Source: Opitutia bacterium (GTDB lineage Bacteria; Verrucomicrobiota; Verrucomicrobiia; Opitutales; Seribacteraceae). From it: DNA of 16,691 nucleotides. Made by a program: the position numbers and the translations under genes. Below the pieces are notes generated by a model. That model ran no database searches, was not told the origin of the DNA, and was given only the letters and a program-made list of their open reading frames with translations. Where the stretch lies: positions 1 to 16,691 of the forward strand of contig JABGUO010000129.1 in NCBI GenBank assembly GCA_018646565.1, written 5' to 3'. Shown here in pieces: positions 14,109 to 16,691 of this stretch; position 1 is the first letter of the stretch, and each line of letters starts with the position of its first letter.

Positions 14109-15818
14109 TTAATCGCTAAATTCAACAAATTTAATGCGGGCATTTTTTTCTGCCTCTTTCACTTCTGGGCCCTCTCGCCAGGAATAAAGGGTTCGGTGTA
14201 AATTTGTTTTTTCCTTGTTCACAACATTTTTAAAGAGATTTTGGTTCAACACTTTGAGCATAGCAGCCTTCCTATCTTCAAAATCAGAAAGATTCTGTTC
14301 CTTGAGAGCAGCTAACTTTTTCTTATATCCGTCGATAGACTGCTGGCTGAAATGATCCACCAGTTTATGGTGTGCCTGCCTAACCTGTTCGGCCGTTCCG
14401 CCATCCACTTTTTTGACATACTTGCGGCAAGCCTGATCCATTTCCTTGACCTTCTCAGGCATGGCGGATGCCAAATTCTTTTCCTCGCGATAGTCGCTTT
14501 TCAAATTAAATAACTTAAATTCATTGGAGTTTAAATGACGCATTAATTTATAATCACCCAAAATGATTGAACTGATTGGCGGATGGTAGTGACATGTGTA
14601 ATGATGAATAATTCCAGGAGCGACTCTCTTAACCTTTCCATTGTTCCCTTTTTTCAAAACCTGACGCAAACTTCCTCCATCCGTATTCGGAGGCATCGGT
14701 GCCTCACTCCCACTCAGATCATGAAAGGTGGGTAGGAAATCCCATTGTACGATGGGCACATCGCATTGCGAACCCGCTTTAATCCCTGGCCCAGATATGA
14801 CGGTGGGCACACGGATTCCACCCTCATAAATCGAACGTTTGCCCTCTTGCAAAGGACCATTAAACCTGCGGATTCCTCCATCAACTTTACGCTTTTCGGC
14901 ATGCCCGCCTCCATTATCGGAGGTAAAGATAATGTAGGTATTGTCCAGTTCGCCTGTTTGCTCAAGCGCATCAAGCACATCGACCAATGTGAGATCCATT
15001 TCCTCCACCATGGCTGCATAGGTAATCTTTTTATTTGCTTCTCCTTTCGGGTTGTTAACCGGATCATCGCTTAGTTCATCCAGGCCTTTAGTATCATACC
15101 CTGCTGCGATCCACCGCTTTTTAGTTCGTTCAAAAGCCTCCCGAGTACAGACAAAAGGAATATGCGGTGCGTAATGCGAAACCATCATAAAGAATGGTCT
15201 CTTCCCGCCGTACTCCTTTACAAAAGCAGCGGAATCTCTCTTTAGCGAATACATCCGCTTGGGATTATCCGGAGGAAAAGGGGTTTTGTCCTTAATCGGG
15301 TCCCAATACGAACCATGCCCGTTACCGTTTCCTCCCGGTTCACCCGGATTTTCATCGGTTAGGTCATAGCCGGCCTCGTCAAATCGTCCCATAGCACTAC
15401 ATCCCTTGCCAAAATGAGCGGTGATATAATTCTTTCCCGACTCCTTGAGCATTTCCGCCATGGTAATTTCAGCATCATACCCATCAGGACGCTGAACTTG
15501 GGACAAAACATCAAAAACATTCCGGTACTGAATCTTGGCGGTCGACTGTCCATGCTGGATACTGATTCGGGATGCGGTACAGGTAGGTGATGGAGCGTAT
15601 GCGGCGGTAAAGCGGGCTCCGATTTGAGCGAGCCGCTCGATTCCGGGTGTTTGAATGAAAGCATTTTGGGTAGAGGGCTCTGCATCCATCATCTGTACCG
15701 AAGTATCCGCATAGCCAAGATCATCCGCATAAATGAGAATAAAATTGGGTGCTTTTGCCGATAAGCAAAGTGACGCGACAAAAGGAAAAAATATCGTGAT
15801 TAGACGAATGGTGTTCAT
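14109..15818 (-). CDS. Secreted S1 sulfatase, tandem paralogue with CTASR active-site motif
   Basis: 569 residues. Signal peptide 1-21, NFILIYADDLG (25-35), Cys80 in CTASR (80-84), HFGKG (135-139), SHYAPHIPF (214-222), SDNGGG (300-305) and EGGIRVP further on. CTASR fits the accepted CxAxR form of the formylglycine motif, so this copy is the most conventional of the three complete tandem paralogues. A GN-rich segment (PGGNGNGHG, 161-169) lies before the WDP stretch and is also seen, shorter, in the 10754-12361 paralogue. The C-terminal 100 residues are a charged helical tail. It starts only 5 bp after the stop of the sulfatase cut by the right edge, so the two are almost certainly co-transcribed and perhaps translationally coupled. 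No Shine-Dalgarno sequence precedes the ATG. Substrate unknown. Confidence 0.93.
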   Translation of the reverse strand: MNTIRLITIFFPFVASLCLSAKAPNFILIYADDLGYADTSVQMMDAEPSTQNAFIQTPGIERLAQIGARFTAAYAPSPTCTASRISIQHGQSTAKIQYRNVFDVLSQVQRPDGYDAEITMAEMLKESGKNYITAHFGKGCSAMGRFDEAGYDLTDENPGEPGGNGNGHGSYWDPIKDKTPFPPDNPKRMYSLKRDSAAFVKEYGGKRPFFMMVSHYAPHIPFVCTREAFERTKKRWIAAGYDTKGLDELSDDPVNNPKGEANKKITYAAMVEEMDLTLVDVLDALEQTGELDNTYIIFTSDNGGGHAEKRKVDGGIRRFNGPLQEGKRSIYEGGIRVPTVISGPGIKAGSQCDVPIVQWDFLPTFHDLSGSEAPMPPNTDGGSLRQVLKKGNNGKVKRVAPGIIHHYTCHYHPPISSIILGDYKLMRHLNSNEFKLFNLKSDYREEKNLASAMPEKVKEMDQACRKYVKKVDGGTAEQVRQAHHKLVDHFSQQSIDGYKKKLAALKEQNLSDFEDRKAAMLKVLNQNLFKNVVNKEKTNLHRTLYSWREGPEVKEAEKNARIKFVEFSD

Positions 15819-15823
15819 GGTAA

Positions 15824-16691
15824 TTAGTTTTTGTTAGCAGTTCCACGATCCTCGTGCATCTGGATCAGCCGCTTGGAACGTTCGAGTTGTTTATCCTGAA
15901 AATCAACATGGTTCTGGGAAACACCCACCTGAAAAGCTTTTTGCTTATTCGACGGATCGGTGACCAGTTCCGCTTTTAGTTTAGCTAACCGGTTCCTCCC
16001 GTTTTCAATCCACCCTCCCTCAAGAAGCTCAACATAATTTTGTCGGGTCAGGGTAACTGTCTCCGCATTGACCTCTTTCAGGTACTTCGCCCGTTTCTTG
16101 TCAAGTTTCAGGACAAGATCGGGCATAACCGCAGCCAAATCATTTTCTTCACTGAGGTCCTTACTAATATCAAATAATTTAATGTTCAAAGAATCGAGGT
16201 CCTTACGCAGTTTATATTTACCGGAGCGGATGACAGACTCGGCCACGCCGGTATGCCAGGGAAAATGAAAAATTAATTCCTTGGTATTACGTTTTACCCG
16301 TCCCTTGTTTCCTTTTTGAAAAATTTCACGCAGGCTACCCCCGTCCAAATCCCTGGGCAGTGGATCCGTACCGCCAGCCAAGTCATAAAAAGTCTGCAGA
16401 AAATCCCACTGTACTACCGGGACATTGCAATAGCTCCCTTTTTTTATACCGGGCCCACGGACCAGCGAAGGCATACGGATTCCACCCTCGTACAAGCTAC
16501 CCTTGCCCTGCTTAAGTGGTGCGTTCCCCCGAAACCCGCCCCCGTTATCGGAGGTAAAAATAAAGTAAGTGTTTTCTCGTATGCCCAAGTCATCAATAGA
16601 CTCCAGTAATATCCCCATAGCCCGGTCTACATCATCAAGCATGGCCGCATAATTGATAATCCATCCGTGGTTATACATTGCAATGGGAACT
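15824..16691 (-). CDS. S1 sulfatase, C-terminal part only (runs off the right edge)
   Basis: About 288 residues are visible, ending at a stop at 15824-15826. The frame stays open past the internal ATG at 16676-16678 to the edge (Val-Pro-Ile-Ala before that Met), so that Met is not the true start. The visible part begins near the helix that carries AAMLDDVD and includes SDNGGG, EGGIRMPS, SYCNVPVVQWDF, the PLPRDLDGG block, the HFPW strand and a charged helical tail. It matches the second half of the three paralogues downstream, which makes it the fourth tandem copy. The signal peptide, metal-binding DD and formylglycine motif lie outside the window, so the state of its catalytic residue cannot be judged. 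It precedes the 14109-15818 gene by 5 bp. Confidence 0.9.
   Translation of the reverse strand, partial: VPIAMYNHGWIINYAAMLDDVDRAMGILLESIDDLGIRENTYFIFTSDNGGGFRGNAPLKQGKGSLYEGGIRMPSLVRGPGIKKGSYCNVPVVQWDFLQTFYDLAGGTDPLPRDLDGGSLREIFQKGNKGRVKRNTKELIFHFPWHTGVAESVIRSGKYKLRKDLDSLNIKLFDISKDLSEENDLAAVMPDLVLKLDKKRAKYLKEVNAETVTLTRQNYVELLEGGWIENGRNRLAKLKAELVTDPSNKQKAFQVGVSQNHVDFQDKQLERSKRLIQMHEDRGTANKN

Noticed and set aside
16676..16678. ATG 16678 as the true start of the last sulfatase
   Set aside because: The frame stays open to the window edge, and starting here would remove the metal-binding and formylglycine half of the enzyme.
1..16691. CRISPR array, tRNA/rRNA, insertion sequence or prophage genes
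   Set aside because: No regularly spaced repeats, no RNA-gene hallmarks, no transposase or integrase frame and no terminal repeats were seen.

Overview
The window looks like chromosomal DNA from a marine or gut polysaccharide-degrading bacterium of the Planctomycetota-Verrucomicrobiota-Lentisphaerota group. The grounds are six type I (S1) sulfatase genes in 16.7 kb, a Tat-exported Gfo/Idh/MocA oxidoreductase, a DUF1080 (3-keto-disaccharide hydrolase) protein, a sulfatase with a C-terminal autotransporter-like beta-strand domain, a sulfatase carrying EF-hands, and mostly absent Shine-Dalgarno sequences. This is inference: no rRNA, tRNA or other taxonomic marker is present, and a sulfatase-rich Bacteroidota cannot be fully excluded.

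Layout. Bases 1-309 hold at most the last codons of an unknown rightward gene, then an AT-rich leader with an inverted repeat. Three genes read rightward: a sulfatase/SGNH-hydrolase/EF-hand fusion (310-2727), a DUF1080 protein (2798-3436) and, after about 300 bp without a gene, ppnP nucleoside phosphorylase (3738-4061). Everything from 4092 to the right edge reads leftward. In transcription order (right to left) this is: a sulfatase cut by the window edge (15824-16691), three full paralogous sulfatases (14109-15818, 12410-14080, 10754-12361), a phosphotransferase (9711-10700) overlapping an inositol-monophosphatase-family phosphatase (8854-9711), a sulfatase with a beta-strand C-terminus (6597-8759), then after a 172-bp gap a Tat-exported Gfo/Idh/MocA oxidoreductase (5093-6424) and a lipoprotein TIM-barrel hydrolase (4092-5081). 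The two blocks converge at about 4062-4091.

How the genes may work together. Nearly every enzyme carries a signal peptide (Sec, lipoprotein or Tat), so most of the chemistry takes place in the periplasm or at the cell surface: removal of sulfate, possibly of acyl esters (SGNH domain), and oxidation of sugars followed by hydrolysis (oxidoreductase with lactonase-like or 3-keto-glycoside hydrolase partners). The phosphotransferase, phosphatase and PpnP have no signal peptide and are cytoplasmic. No glycoside hydrolase, polysaccharide lyase, transporter, regulator or formylglycine-generating enzyme lies in the window, so backbone cleavage, uptake and sulfatase maturation must be encoded elsewhere.

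Most notable: the tandem sulfatases differ at the third position of the formylglycine motif (CTASR, CTGSR, CTSSR); the sulfatase-SGNH-EF-hand fusion; an exported oxidoreductase-plus-lactonase-like pair; and a one-base-overlapping phosphotransferase/phosphatase pair inside the sulfatase operon, whose GTG start abuts a hairpin.
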